Assembly (NCBI RefSeq): GCF_039822625.1
Contig: NZ_JBDLLG010000027.1
Location: 1-64,000 of the forward strand
DNA length: 64,000 nucleotides
Source of the DNA: Marinimicrobium locisalis
GTDB lineage: Bacteria > Pseudomonadota > Gammaproteobacteria > Pseudomonadales > Cellvibrionaceae
Reading direction: 5' to 3'
In this document: in pieces, positions 52,458 to 61,191 of the stretch
Numbering within the stretch: position 1 is the first letter of the stretch
Layout of the letters: each line of letters starts with the position of its first letter
Notes under the pieces: model-generated
Told to the model about the DNA's origin: nothing
The model's input: the letters and a program-made list of their open reading frames with translations, nothing else
Database searches by the model: none
Made by a program: the position numbers and the translations under genes

Positions 52458-53699
52458 TTAGTCGGTCAACGAGTGTACCCGCGCCTGAAGAAAACGCCGC
52501 TCCGGTTCCTGCCGGCAGAGGGCAATCGCTTGCTCGTAGGCCTGCTTGGCCTCTTCAGTGCGCCCCAGTCGGCGGCATAAATCCGCCCGGGCGGCATAGA
52601 GTAAATGATAGTTCTGCAACTGGCCTTGGTCGTGCAGCTCGTCAACCAAGAGGAGACCGGCCTGTGGCCCGTCCCGCATGGCCACCGCCACAGCCCGATT
52701 TAATGCCACTACCGGCGAGGGGTGGGCCTGGTGCAGCAAATCGTAAAAGCCGAGAATCTCGTTCCAATCAGTGTCCGCGGCCGAGGGGGCATCGGCGTGC
52801 AGCGCCGCGATGGCCGCTTGCAGGGTATAAGGCCCGAAACGGCGAGACACCAGCGCCCGGCGAACCAACACCTCGCCCTCGGCGATCATGGTTGAATCCC
52901 ATCGGGTGCGGTCCTGCTCCTCCAGAAGCACCAAGTCCCCCTCGGGAGAAGTGCGCGCCGCTCGCCGGGACTGGTGCAGCAGCATCAACGCCAACAAACC
53001 ATCCACTTCTGGGTCCGGCATTAGCTCCGCCAGTAACCGACCGAGTCGAATGGCTTCCTCGGCAAGGTCATGGCGGGTCACTTGCTCGCCACTGGAGCTC
53101 GAGTAGCCTTCATTAAATATCAGGTAAATCACTTGCAGCACGGCTCCCAGCCGCTGGGGCAGCTCCACGGGGCCGGGCACTTCGTAGGGAATGCCGGCCG
53201 ATTGAATCTTGCGCTTGGCTCGGACGATTCGCTGGGCGAGGGTGGAAGGGGTGGTCAGAAAGGCCCGGGCAATCTCTTCGGTCGTCAGGTCACAAACTTC
53301 GCGCAGGGTGAGCGCGATTTGCGCCTCGGGGGCCAGGCTGGGGTGACAGCAGGTGAATATCAGCCGCAGCCGGTCGTCTTCGATCCGGTCATCGTCCTCG
53401 AAGACGTCCCGCTCCGCCTGTTGGTACAGACTGTCGGCGATGTGGTCCAGGGAGTCATCAAAGCGAGCCTTGCGCCTAAGTTGGTCGATGGCCTTGAACC
53501 GCCCGGTGGACACCAACCAGGCGCGCGGATTCTCCGGCACGCCCTCGCGGGGCCACTGGGAGGCGGCCGCCACAAAGGCGTCGTGTAAGGCTTCTTCGGC
53601 CAGATCAAAGCTGCCGAGCAGGCGAATCAGCGTTGCCAGAACCCGGCGGGACTCCTCTTGATAAAGCGCGGCTAGTCGCTGCTGAGTCTCCGGTTGCAC
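52458..53699 (-). CDS. ECF42-type RNA polymerase sigma factor
   Basis: 413 residues from GTG 53699 (GAGGCGAG upstream). Sigma region 2 (about 10-75, LLGSFDLAEEALHDAFVAA, NPRAWLVSTGRFKAIDQLRR) and region 4 (about 110-165, FTCCHPSLAPEAQIALTLRE, LTTEEIARAFL) are followed by a long C-terminal extension with the ECF42 signature LLEEQDRTRWD and TPR-like helices. ECF42 sigmas lack an anti-sigma gene, and control is thought to lie in this extension. Paired with the DGPF gene. Regulon is unknown; related pairs are linked to antibiotic or stress defence. Confidence 0.93.
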   Translation of the reverse strand: MQPETQQRLAALYQEESRRVLATLIRLLGSFDLAEEALHDAFVAAASQWPREGVPENPRAWLVSTGRFKAIDQLRRKARFDDSLDHIADSLYQQAERDVFEDDDRIEDDRLRLIFTCCHPSLAPEAQIALTLREVCDLTTEEIARAFLTTPSTLAQRIVRAKRKIQSAGIPYEVPGPVELPQRLGAVLQVIYLIFNEGYSSSSGEQVTRHDLAEEAIRLGRLLAELMPDPEVDGLLALMLLHQSRRAARTSPEGDLVLLEEQDRTRWDSTMIAEGEVLVRRALVSRRFGPYTLQAAIAALHADAPSAADTDWNEILGFYDLLHQAHPSPVVALNRAVAVAMRDGPQAGLLLVDELHDQGQLQNYHLLYAARADLCRRLGRTEEAKQAYEQAIALCRQEPERRFLQARVHSLTD

Positions 53700-53740
53700 T
53701 TTCTCGCCTCACTTGCTCAAGAAGGTGATAGGAGAAGGCG

Positions 53741-54322
53741 CTAGAAGCGGTAGTCCCACTGGATGGTGAGGGCTTCAAAGCGCTGCTCATCGGTCTTAAC
53801 CAACTGGCGGTATTCAATGTTGAAGTTCAACCGGTCATTCACGTACCAGCCCGCACCCAGCCCGTAGGAGGTGCCGGAAACCGACTCGCTCTGCTCCGTC
53901 GAAGCATTGCCTTCCCAGCGGGTGACGACGGTGTCGACTTCGGCGTAACCAAGCAACCCGTAAAGGCGCGCGGTCTCGTTGGTCAGCTCCGGGCGATAGT
54001 AGATAGCGGAGAACTGGTCCACTTCACGCTCAATTTCCGTCAGCGCGTCGTTGTCCTCCTGCTCGGCCTGGAAGTAATTCGACTCTGTGTCGCCTTCTTC
54101 TTTGATGCCCACACCCACGCGGGCTTCCACGCCGAGGAGGCCGTTGTATTTGTAGCCGCCGGAGAATTCCAGTACCGGCATTCGGGCCTCGTCGTAGGGG
54201 GTGTGCGCCCTGCCAGCGACCACTCCGGTGCCGATTCCGGCATAGAAACCCCGTTTATTATCGGCCAGCGCCGGCGCGGTGAGCAGGGCGAGTGCCAAAC
54301 CGCTTATCCAGACTGTTTTCAT
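53741..54322 (-). CDS. Small outer-membrane beta-barrel protein
   Basis: 193 residues from ATG 54322 with a signal peptide ending APALA. Alternating strand pattern with GFYAGIGTGVVAG, LEFSGGYKYNGLLGVEARVGV, RLYGLLGYAEVDTVV, YGLGAGWYVNDRLNFNIEY and a terminal Phe in WDYRF, the usual Bam recognition end. Size fits an eight-stranded OmpA/OmpX-type barrel or OMP_b-brl domain. No partner genes. Function unknown; surface resistance or adhesion would be a guess. Confidence 0.85.
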   Translation of the reverse strand: MKTVWISGLALALLTAPALADNKRGFYAGIGTGVVAGRAHTPYDEARMPVLEFSGGYKYNGLLGVEARVGVGIKEEGDTESNYFQAEQEDNDALTEIEREVDQFSAIYYRPELTNETARLYGLLGYAEVDTVVTRWEGNASTEQSESVSGTSYGLGAGWYVNDRLNFNIEYRQLVKTDEQRFEALTIQWDYRF

Positions 54323-54458
54323 AGGTTGCTCCATGAGGTCAAGTTCAGGTGGCGAAGTATCTCACAGCGGGGCCGTGGATCAACTGGCAGTGCGGATTTT
54401 TGCCGGACCGGGTCACGTTTGTGCGCCAGCGGCGCCCATAATGCCCCCCATAAACGAC

Positions 54459-54482
54459 AAAACCCGGCCGGGGCCGGGTTTT
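54459..54482 (-). terminator. Terminator of rpmB-rpmG
   Basis: AAAACCCGGCC and GGCCGGGTTTT form a perfect 11-bp stem with a two-base loop, 25 bp after the rpmG stop. The T-tracts on both sides let it work in either direction, but the plus-strand neighbour is absent, so the target is rpmB-rpmG. Confidence 0.85.
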
Positions 54483-54507
54483 GGTCTTAAAGAACGCACA
54501 AGATCAT

Positions 54508-54663
54508 TTACTTGATTTTGCCTTCTTTGTAGATCACGTGCTTGCGAGCCACGGGATCAAACTTTTTAATTTCCATCTTTTCGGGCATGTTCCGCTTGTT
54601 CTTGTCGGTGGTGTAGAAGTGACCGGTGCCCGCGGTGGAGTTCAAACGAATCTTATCGCGCAT
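54508..54663 (-). CDS. rpmG: 50S ribosomal protein L33
   Basis: 51 residues: starts MRDKIRLNSTAGTGHFYTT and ends KHVIYKEGKIK, a standard L33 of the Cys-free type, so it does not bind zinc. It follows rpmB by 12 bp with a GGAG ribosome binding site, the conserved order. Terminator just downstream. Confidence 0.97.
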   Translation of the reverse strand: MRDKIRLNSTAGTGHFYTTDKNKRNMPEKMEIKKFDPVARKHVIYKEGKIK

Positions 54664-54675
54664 GGGAGTTCTCCT

Positions 54676-54912
54676 TTAAACTTGTTCGCCGCGAGCGCGC
54701 AGATCGGTCAGTACGGCTTCAATGCCGCGCTTGTCGATTACACGCATACCTTTGGAGGATACCTTCAGCTTTACGAAACGCTTCTCGGATTCCACCCAAA
54801 AACGGTGAGAATGCAGGTTGGGCAAAAAACGACGCTTGGTGTGGTTTTTTGCGTGGGATACATTGTTTCCAGTAACGGGACGCTTGCCGGTTACCTGACA
54901 TACCTTGGACAT
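54676..54912 (-). CDS. rpmB: 50S ribosomal protein L28
   Basis: 78 residues, normal length for L28: MSKVCQVTGKRPVTGNNVSH, KRRFLPNLHSHRFWVESEKR, then VIDKRGIEAVLTDLRARGE. Large-subunit protein of the translation machinery. First gene of rpmB-rpmG. The gap upstream to radC is 659 bp and contains repeat units 5 and 6 and the REPIN-like element; the rpmB promoter must lie within about 250 bp of its start, before unit 5. Conserved neighbour order with radC and coaBC. Confidence 0.97.
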   Translation of the reverse strand: MSKVCQVTGKRPVTGNNVSHAKNHTKRRFLPNLHSHRFWVESEKRFVKLKVSSKGMRVIDKRGIEAVLTDLRARGEQV

Positions 54913-55170
54913 GGTCTTGCCTCGTCGTATTCAGCGCGCTGCGCTGCGGGTTGGTTTGTTGCCACACCACAGCCCGGCGCGGGGTGTTTTTGCAGCCTAT
55001 ATTCGATCATCATGCGGCCCGAAACGCGATGTTCGGGGGCGGTTCCTGGCGCGATTGCCGGCTACCCAGCCGCAGAAAGGCGCGTTTTATACCAAACCCC
55101 GGAGTCAATAGCAATGATTTCTCCATATTTTGGTGCTTTTTTGCTCACCCGTGGTTCTTTGTCGCATCAA

Positions 55171-55295
55171 GCCCGGCCCGACATGGGGTAGACCCGCCGT
55201 AGACCCGCCGTGAACCCGTCCCTGGGGGCTTCTCATCGGCATCCATGCCTCAGAGAGTCTACGACGGGTCTACCCCATGCCGGGCCTCAGTGCCA
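55171..55295 (-). repeat. Palindromic repeat unit 5
   Basis: Arms of 23 bp at 55182-55204 and 55257-55279 match at 22 positions and enclose a 52-base loop identical to that of unit 2 at all but one position. On the minus strand it starts TGGCACTGAGG and ends GGGCCGGGC. It is the left half of the second inverted compound; the outer gap up to rpmB (54913-55170) shows no gene. Confidence 0.9.
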
Positions 55296-55320
55296 ATAGT
55301 GGCCATCACGGAGATAGAAC

Positions 55321-55412
55321 GTAGGGTGCGGTAAGCGCGAAGCGCGCCACCCACCGTTTAAGGTTGATTAAGACCTTTGATAGGTGGCGACCTTCGGCCT
55401 TACCAACTCTAC
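55321..55412. repeat. REPIN-like pair of REP sequences
   Basis: Two inverted REP-like hairpins bounded by GTAG at 55321 and CTAC at 55412. The left one contains GGTAAGCGCGAAGCGCGCCA and the right one is its divergent inverse (TGGCGACCTTCGGCCTTACC). A 5' GTAG tetranucleotide is the mark of REPs mobilised by RAYT (TnpA-REP) transposases. It fills most of the spacer between repeat units 5 and 6, whereas the matching spacer between units 2 and 3 is only 49 bp and lacks it. Confidence 0.75.
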
Positions 55413-55424
55413 AAACATTGAGCG

Positions 55425-55548
55425 TGGCACTGAGGCCCGGTGTGGGGTGCACTGTTCCCGGACCGTGGAGCGCGGGACACGCGATTCGAGCCCCCAGGGA
55501 TGGGTTTACGGCGTGTCCGGGAACAGTGCACCCCACACCGGGCCGGAC
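55425..55548 (+). repeat. Palindromic repeat unit 6
   Basis: Perfect 30-bp arms at 55434-55463 and 55515-55544 around a 51-base loop. Starts TGGCACTGAG, ends CCGGAC, core CAGGGATGGGTTTACGGCG. It lies 23 bp from the radC stop. The arm sequence differs from unit 3 at five positions, all compensated. Confidence 0.9.
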
Positions 55549-55571
55549 GTTACACCACGTACCTTGAGGAG

Positions 55572-56246
55572 TCAGAGCCAACCGCGCTCGGCAAAAGAAA
55601 CCACCTCGCCGTCACCCACCACCATGTGGTCCAACACCCGGACCGCGACCAGATCCAGCGCTTCGCATAGGCGAGTCGTGATCCGGCGGTCCGACTGACT
55701 GGGTTCGGCTACCCCCGAGGGGTGGTTGTGGGCAAGGATCACCGCCGCCGCATTGTGAGTAAGCGCTCGCTTCACCACCTCCCGCGGGTACACACTCGCC
55801 CCATCAATCGTCCCCTGAAACAACTCCTCAAACGCCCGCAACCGGTGCTGGTTATCCAGAAACAGCACCGCAAACACCTCGTGGTTCAGGTGGCGAAGCT
55901 GGGCCACCAGATAGCGGCGCACCAAGTCCGGGCTGGTCAGAGACTCACCGGTTTCCAGGCTCGCCGAGAGGTGGCGGCGGCCCATTTCCAGCACCGCCTG
56001 CAATTGCGTGAACTTCGCATTGCCTAGGCCAAGCCCCCGACAGAACTCCTCCTGGGAGGCCTCCAGCAAGGGGCGCAGGCCACCGAATTCGGTGAGTAGC
56101 TCCCGCGCCAAGTCCACGGCGGACTTACCGGCGCAGCCGGTACGCAGAAAAATCGCCAGCAATTCAGCGTCGGATAGGGCGGCGGGGCCGCGGTGGAGAA
56201 GCTTTTCCCGGGGGCGCTCGGCCTCGGGCCATTGGGCTATGGACAT
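55572..56246 (-). CDS. radC: RadC/MPN-domain DNA repair-associated protein
   Basis: 224 residues, the usual RadC length. N-terminal helix-hairpin-helix region (about 25-95, LSDAELLAIFLRTGCAGKSA, LGLGNAKFTQLQAVLEMGRR) and a C-terminal JAMM/MPN metalloprotease-like domain with the metal ligands in EVFAVLFLD and ILAHNHPSGVAEPSQSD. Despite the name, a role in repair is not established. Divergent from coaBC across 109 bp. The 3' half uses G and T at many silent sites, unlike most neighbours. Confidence 0.95.
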   Translation of the reverse strand: MSIAQWPEAERPREKLLHRGPAALSDAELLAIFLRTGCAGKSAVDLARELLTEFGGLRPLLEASQEEFCRGLGLGNAKFTQLQAVLEMGRRHLSASLETGESLTSPDLVRRYLVAQLRHLNHEVFAVLFLDNQHRLRAFEELFQGTIDGASVYPREVVKRALTHNAAAVILAHNHPSGVAEPSQSDRRITTRLCEALDLVAVRVLDHMVVGDGEVVSFAERGWL

Positions 56247-56355
56247 TAATGACTCCCTGTCGTGGTTTGAGTGACTTCCTAGTGATTAAGGTAGAGAGAA
56301 TGGTATCTTAGCCCCCTAATCTGTCAAGTCCGGGGAGCCGCGCCGCATCGCCATT

Positions 56356-57570
56356 ATGAGTTCTCTCACCAACAAACGCATTCTGCTGGGGGTTACCGGC
56401 GGGATTGCCGCCTACAAAAGTGCCGACCTGGTCCGCCGCCTGAAAGAGCGAGGGGCGGATGTGCGCGTTGTGATGACCGAGGCGGCCCGCGAGTTTATGA
56501 CCCCGCTGACCTTCCAGGCCCTGTCCGGCAACCCGGTGCATACCGACCTGCTGGACCCGGCGGCCGAGGCGGCCATGGGCCACATCGAACTGGCGCGCTG
56601 GGCGGACCGTATTCTCGTGGCCCCGGCCAGCGCCAATTTTATGGCCCGACTGGCCGAGGGGCGGGGCGATGACCTGCTAACCACGCTCTGTCTTGCCTCA
56701 CGCTCGCCGGTGTGTCTGGCCCCGGCGATGAACCAGGGCATGTGGCAGAATGAAGCCACTCAGGCGAATATCCTCCGCCTTCAGCGGCGCGGCGTGTCGC
56801 TGTTCGGCCCGGGCGATGGCAGCCAGGCCTGCGGCGAGGTGGGCCCTGGGCGCATGCTTGAGCCGGCGATGCTCGCCGATGCCCTGGCCGCCCAATTCAA
56901 AAGCGGCCAACTGGCGGGCCGAGCGGTGGTGATTACCGCCGGCCCCACACGGGAGGCCATCGACCCGGTGCGTTACCTGAGCAACCACAGCTCGGGAAAA
57001 ATGGGCTACGCTCTGGCCGAGGCGGCCGTGGAGGCGGGCGCTCAGGTGACGTTGGTTAGCGGCCCCACCCAGCTGCCCACCCCTGACCGGGTGCGCCGTA
57101 TCGACGTGACCAGCGCCCGGCAGATGTACGAAGCCAGCTTGGAGCATGCCCCCCGGTGCGATTTGTTCATCGCCGCCGCCGCCGTGGCCGACTACCGCCC
57201 CGAGGAGTACCGCGAGCAAAAACAGAAAAAAGGCGAGGGCGAGCACTGGCAACTGACGCTGGTTAAGAACCCGGACATCGTGGCCGCTGTGGCGGCGCTT
57301 CCGTCGGGCCCAACCACGTTTGGCTTTGCCGCAGAGAGCGAGAACCTGCTCGAATTCGCGCGCGCCAAGCTCGAGCGCAAAGGCCTGCGCGGGATCATTG
57401 CCAACGACATCAGCCGCGAAGGGCTCGGTTTCAACAGCGATAACAATGCCGTGGTTCTACTCGATAGAGAGCGGACCCTGGAACTTGGCCCCATGAGCAA
57501 AGCCCAACTGGCCCGAGCGCTGATCACCGAGCTGTCCGATTACTTGCCGGCAACAGCCTCCGACTCATAA
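56356..57570 (+). CDS. coaBC: Bifunctional phosphopantothenoylcysteine decarboxylase / phosphopantothenate-cysteine ligase
   Basis: 404 residues, the normal fused enzyme of coenzyme A synthesis. CoaC domain at 1-185: RILLGVTGGIAAYKSADLVR, the catalytic His region MGHIELARWADRILVAPASA, LAPAMNQGMW and the CGE substrate clamp in SQACGEVGPGRM. CoaB domain from about 190: VITAGPTREAIDPVRYLSNH, SSGKMGYALAEAA, AAAVADYRP and LVKNPDIVAAV. In many relatives dut follows; here algC begins 29 bp later and no dut frame is present. Confidence 0.96.
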   Translation: MSSLTNKRILLGVTGGIAAYKSADLVRRLKERGADVRVVMTEAAREFMTPLTFQALSGNPVHTDLLDPAAEAAMGHIELARWADRILVAPASANFMARLAEGRGDDLLTTLCLASRSPVCLAPAMNQGMWQNEATQANILRLQRRGVSLFGPGDGSQACGEVGPGRMLEPAMLADALAAQFKSGQLAGRAVVITAGPTREAIDPVRYLSNHSSGKMGYALAEAAVEAGAQVTLVSGPTQLPTPDRVRRIDVTSARQMYEASLEHAPRCDLFIAAAAVADYRPEEYREQKQKKGEGEHWQLTLVKNPDIVAAVAALPSGPTTFGFAAESENLLEFARAKLERKGLRGIIANDISREGLGFNSDNNAVVLLDRERTLELGPMSKAQLARALITELSDYLPATASDS

Positions 57571-57599
57571 CGCACTTTGACAACCGGAACCGAATAACT

Positions 57600-60062
57600 G
57601 TGGCAAACAAGACTCAGAAGGAACAGCAACGACGACGCGCCAGCCAGGCGCGCCAGAAACTGATTGGCAGCCTGGTGCTGGCGGTGATTCTCATCAATGC
57701 CGCCCTTGGCTATTGGCTTTACGGCGAACTGGTCGTCAAGGTGGAAGAGCAGCGCCTGGAGGAAAGCACCCGTACCCAAGCCAACCGGCTCGCCCACTCG
57801 CTACAAGGTTACCTGAGCACCCAACGGCAGACCCTGCGGGAGCTGGCCGCCGCCCCCCAGACCCAGGCGGCACTGGAAGGCGACGCCGGGCTGCGAGAGG
57901 CGCGCGAAGCCCAGATCAGCTCTGAGTTCAAGGGAAGCCTGGCCGTGCGGTTGATTCCCACGGGCACCGCCGAGCTGGAACGCGAACATGTCGCGCCGCT
58001 GCGTTTTGCCGAGCTGGATTTGATTCGCCGCGCCGAGCGCCGGGAAACTCACCATCCCGAACTGTCACGGGTGGAGCAAGCCTGGCAACTGCACCTTATT
58101 GAACCGGTACCCCCCGAGTCCGACGCCCCGGTGGTCGGTACCGTTCTGGTTACCCTGGACGATGGCGGCTGGCGGCCGCTGCTCGACCGGGCCGACCCCG
58201 CCCTCGGGCGAATTCAATTGCGTCAGGAGATTCCCGGCAGCGGGCAACTCACCGCTTACCATAGGGGTGAAGCCGGCGGGGGTGAGACACACACCACCGA
58301 CATCGCCAACAGCTATTGGACGCTGACCTACACCGCCTCTCCCCAACGGGTGGCGCAAACCCAACAGCTCCCCACACTCTGGTTATTGATCCTTTCCGCC
58401 ACCAGTATCGGCGGGCTGATTCTGGCCTGGGTCTTGGGTCACCTGATTATGCGTCAACGCGGCTATACCGGCAGCTCCGTTCCCGTCCGTCGCCGAAGCG
58501 GCAAAAAAGCCGAGGATGAGGATGCCCATAAAGGCGAGGAAATGGAGCGGATCAACGCGCTCTACCGGGATCAGGACGTACTGGACATTGAGGTAAAAGA
58601 GGAAGACGAGGATATACTGGCCCTGGATCAGGCGCCGACCAAGCGCGCCGGCGCCGCGAGCGAGCAAGCCCCCGAGGCCGCCGGCCCGAATGTTCCCGCC
58701 GAGGTATTCCGCTCCTACGATATTCGCGGGCTCGCCGAGACGCAGATTACCCCCGAACTGGCCGAGCAAATCGGCAAGGCCCTGGGCAGCGAGGCGCTGG
58801 ACCAGGGCGAAACCCACTTTCTTGTGGCCCGCGACGGCCGCACCCACAGCCCGGCGCTGGCCGAAGCCTTGCGCCAGGGCGTAACCAGCACCGGCTGCCA
58901 CGTCATTGACCTGGGCACTATCCCCACCCCGCTGATGTACTTTGCCACCTTTCATTTGGAGGAAACCAACAGCGGAGTCATCGTGACCGCCAGCCACAAT
59001 CCACGCGAATACAACGGTTTCAAAATGGTCATTAACGGGGTGACCCTGTCCGATGAGACCGTACTGGATGTACGCACGCGCATAGAACGGCAGCAGTACC
59101 ACCAGGGCCAGGGCGAGACCCAGAGCCGCGATATTGTGGCCGATTATATAGAGCGGATTTTCTCGGACGTGGCTCTGGTAGGGTCGGTCTCGCTGGTGGT
59201 GGACGCGGGCAACGCAGTGCCCGGCCTCGTGGCCCCAAGACTGTTCGAGGAGCTCGGCTGCGAGGTCACCCCCCTGTACTGCGAGCTGGACGGCGAGTTC
59301 CCCAACCACGACCCCGACCCGACCCAGAAAGCCAACCTTCAAGACCTGATTGCCAAGGTGCAGGAGGTTGGCGCGGACCTTGGGGCGGCGTTCGACGGCG
59401 ACGGTGACCGTTTGATTGTGGTCACGCCCCAAGGGCGCATTATCTGGCCGGACCAATTATTGATGCTGTTCGCCCGAGATATTCTCGGGCGCAACCCGGG
59501 CGCCGACGTGCTGTTCGATGTAAAATGCTCGCGTCAGCTGAACCAACTGGTCACCAGTTACGGAGGCCGCCCGATTATGTGGAAAACCGGGCACTCCCAC
59601 ATGAAATCCAAAATGGTGGAGACCGGCGCGCTCATCGGCGGGGAGTACTCTGGCCATATTTTCATTAAGGACCGCTGGTACGGCTTTGACGATGGCCTCT
59701 ACACCCTGGCGCGGCTACTGGAGATCATCACCTTGCGCGATCAGGCGATAGACGATATCTTCGCCGCCTTCCCGGATATGCCCTGCACACCGGAGCTGAA
59801 AATTCCGGTGCCCGACAGTGAGAAATTTGCGCTGGTGGAGCGACTGATTGCCGAAGGCGACTTCCAAAGCGGCAAGGCCACCACCATTGACGGTTTGCGG
59901 GTGGACTTCGGCAAAGGCTGGGGCCTGGTCAGAGCGTCTAACACCTCCGCCGCGCTGACCTTGCGCTTCGAGGCGGACAGCGAGGAGGCGCTGGGCAAAA
60001 TCCAACAACTGTTTAAACGCGAGCTGCTGAAGATCGACAGCGGCCTGAAGATCGACTTTTAA
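57600..60062 (+). CDS. algC: Phosphomannomutase/phosphoglucomutase with membrane-anchored N-terminal extension
   Basis: 820 residues from GTG 57600. The C-terminal 460 residues are a full alpha-D-phosphohexomutase: EVFRSYDIRGLAETQITPEL, the phospho-Ser loop VTASHNPREYNGFKM, metal loop FDGDGDRLIVV, sugar loop GEYSGHIFIKD and phosphate-binding RASNTSAALTLRFEAD. It interconverts mannose-6-P/1-P and glucose-6-P/1-P for exopolysaccharide and LPS. The N-terminal 365 residues add a membrane segment (about 22-43), an extracytoplasmic domain of about 210 residues, a second segment (about 258-282) and an acidic linker. This puts the mutase on the inner membrane; the outer domain may sense something. 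Confidence 0.93.
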   Translation: MANKTQKEQQRRRASQARQKLIGSLVLAVILINAALGYWLYGELVVKVEEQRLEESTRTQANRLAHSLQGYLSTQRQTLRELAAAPQTQAALEGDAGLREAREAQISSEFKGSLAVRLIPTGTAELEREHVAPLRFAELDLIRRAERRETHHPELSRVEQAWQLHLIEPVPPESDAPVVGTVLVTLDDGGWRPLLDRADPALGRIQLRQEIPGSGQLTAYHRGEAGGGETHTTDIANSYWTLTYTASPQRVAQTQQLPTLWLLILSATSIGGLILAWVLGHLIMRQRGYTGSSVPVRRRSGKKAEDEDAHKGEEMERINALYRDQDVLDIEVKEEDEDILALDQAPTKRAGAASEQAPEAAGPNVPAEVFRSYDIRGLAETQITPELAEQIGKALGSEALDQGETHFLVARDGRTHSPALAEALRQGVTSTGCHVIDLGTIPTPLMYFATFHLEETNSGVIVTASHNPREYNGFKMVINGVTLSDETVLDVRTRIERQQYHQGQGETQSRDIVADYIERIFSDVALVGSVSLVVDAGNAVPGLVAPRLFEELGCEVTPLYCELDGEFPNHDPDPTQKANLQDLIAKVQEVGADLGAAFDGDGDRLIVVTPQGRIIWPDQLLMLFARDILGRNPGADVLFDVKCSRQLNQLVTSYGGRPIMWKTGHSHMKSKMVETGALIGGEYSGHIFIKDRWYGFDDGLYTLARLLEIITLRDQAIDDIFAAFPDMPCTPELKIPVPDSEKFALVERLIAEGDFQSGKATTIDGLRVDFGKGWGLVRASNTSAALTLRFEADSEEALGKIQQLFKRELLKIDSGLKIDF

Positions 60063-60077
60063 CGAACGGACCCTGCT

Positions 60078-60992
60078 ATGTCACTGAACCGGACCCAGGC
60101 CATGAACGTGGCTCAGGTGTTGACCGAGGCACTGCCTTACATCCAGCGCTTTACCGGCAAAACCATCGTCATTAAATTTGGCGGCAACGCCATGGTGGAT
60201 GAGGAGCTGCAAAACAGCTTCGCCCGCGATATCGTGCTGATGAAGCTGGTGGGCATGAACCCGATCGTGGTTCACGGCGGCGGCCCGCAAATTGGCGACC
60301 TGCTCAAGCAGTTAAACATTCAGTCAGAGTTTGTGGACGGTATGCGGGTGACCGACAGCAAAACCATGGATGTGGTGGAAATGGTCCTGGGCGGCACGGT
60401 CAACAAGCAGATTGTTAGCCTGATTAATCACAACGGCGGCCACGCCATCGGCATTACCGGTAAAGACGGCCAACTAATCCGCGCCCGCAAGCTCTCGGCC
60501 AAGCGCCAGAGCCCGGAAATGAAAGCCCCGGAAATTATCGACATCGGGCATGTGGGCGAGGTGGCCAGCATTAATACCTCGGTCATTAATATGTTGCTCG
60601 GCAGTGATTTTATTCCGGTCATTGCCCCCATTGGGGTGGGCGACGATGGAGCCTCCTACAACATCAATGCCGACTTGGTGGCCGGTAAAATTGCCGAAGT
60701 ACTACAGGCGGAAAAGCTGATGCTGCTGACCAACGTCGCCGGCCTTCAGGACAAACAGGGGGAAGTGCTCACTGGCCTGACCACGAAACAGGTGGATGAG
60801 CTTATTGCCGATGGCACCATCTACGGGGGCATGCTGCCCAAAATTGCCTGCGCGCTGGACGCGGTGAAGGGCGGCGTTAACAGCGCCCACATCGTCGACG
60901 GCAGGGTGGCCCATGCGGTGCTGCTGGAAATCTTTACCGACGCCGGCGTCGGTACGCTGATTACCAATAAAGATTACCCACAAGGCCTCTGA
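60078..60992 (+). CDS. argB: Acetylglutamate kinase
   Basis: 304 residues, the long form typical of arginine-inhibited enzymes. Second step of arginine synthesis. Motifs: TIVIKFGGNAMVDEEL (ATP-binding glycine loop), VVHGGGPQIGDLLKQL, DGMRVTDSKTMDVVEMVLGG, GITGKDGQLIRARK and NINADLVAGKIAEVLQAEKL. An N-terminal helix (RTQAMNVAQVLTEALPYIQR) is the extension linked with arginine feedback in family members. It follows algC by 15 bp, so coaBC-algC-argB are one operon. Confidence 0.97.
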   Translation: MSLNRTQAMNVAQVLTEALPYIQRFTGKTIVIKFGGNAMVDEELQNSFARDIVLMKLVGMNPIVVHGGGPQIGDLLKQLNIQSEFVDGMRVTDSKTMDVVEMVLGGTVNKQIVSLINHNGGHAIGITGKDGQLIRARKLSAKRQSPEMKAPEIIDIGHVGEVASINTSVINMLLGSDFIPVIAPIGVGDDGASYNINADLVAGKIAEVLQAEKLMLLTNVAGLQDKQGEVLTGLTTKQVDELIADGTIYGGMLPKIACALDAVKGGVNSAHIVDGRVAHAVLLEIFTDAGVGTLITNKDYPQGL

Positions 60993-61191
60993 GCGAACGG
61001 GCCAAGGCTTTTTTGAAGGTTCAGCCTCGCGAAGGCTCCCTAAAAAGCGCCTTGACGAGCCTCCGTAAACCTTAGAAAGTCGTCAGAATAATTGAAGAGA
61101 AAGGGCGATGGGGCTAGGATTACCCCACCACCCTTATCACCCGACGGCCCCGTGCCGACGGATTCACTCCCCAAACCATGTATGGACCGCC

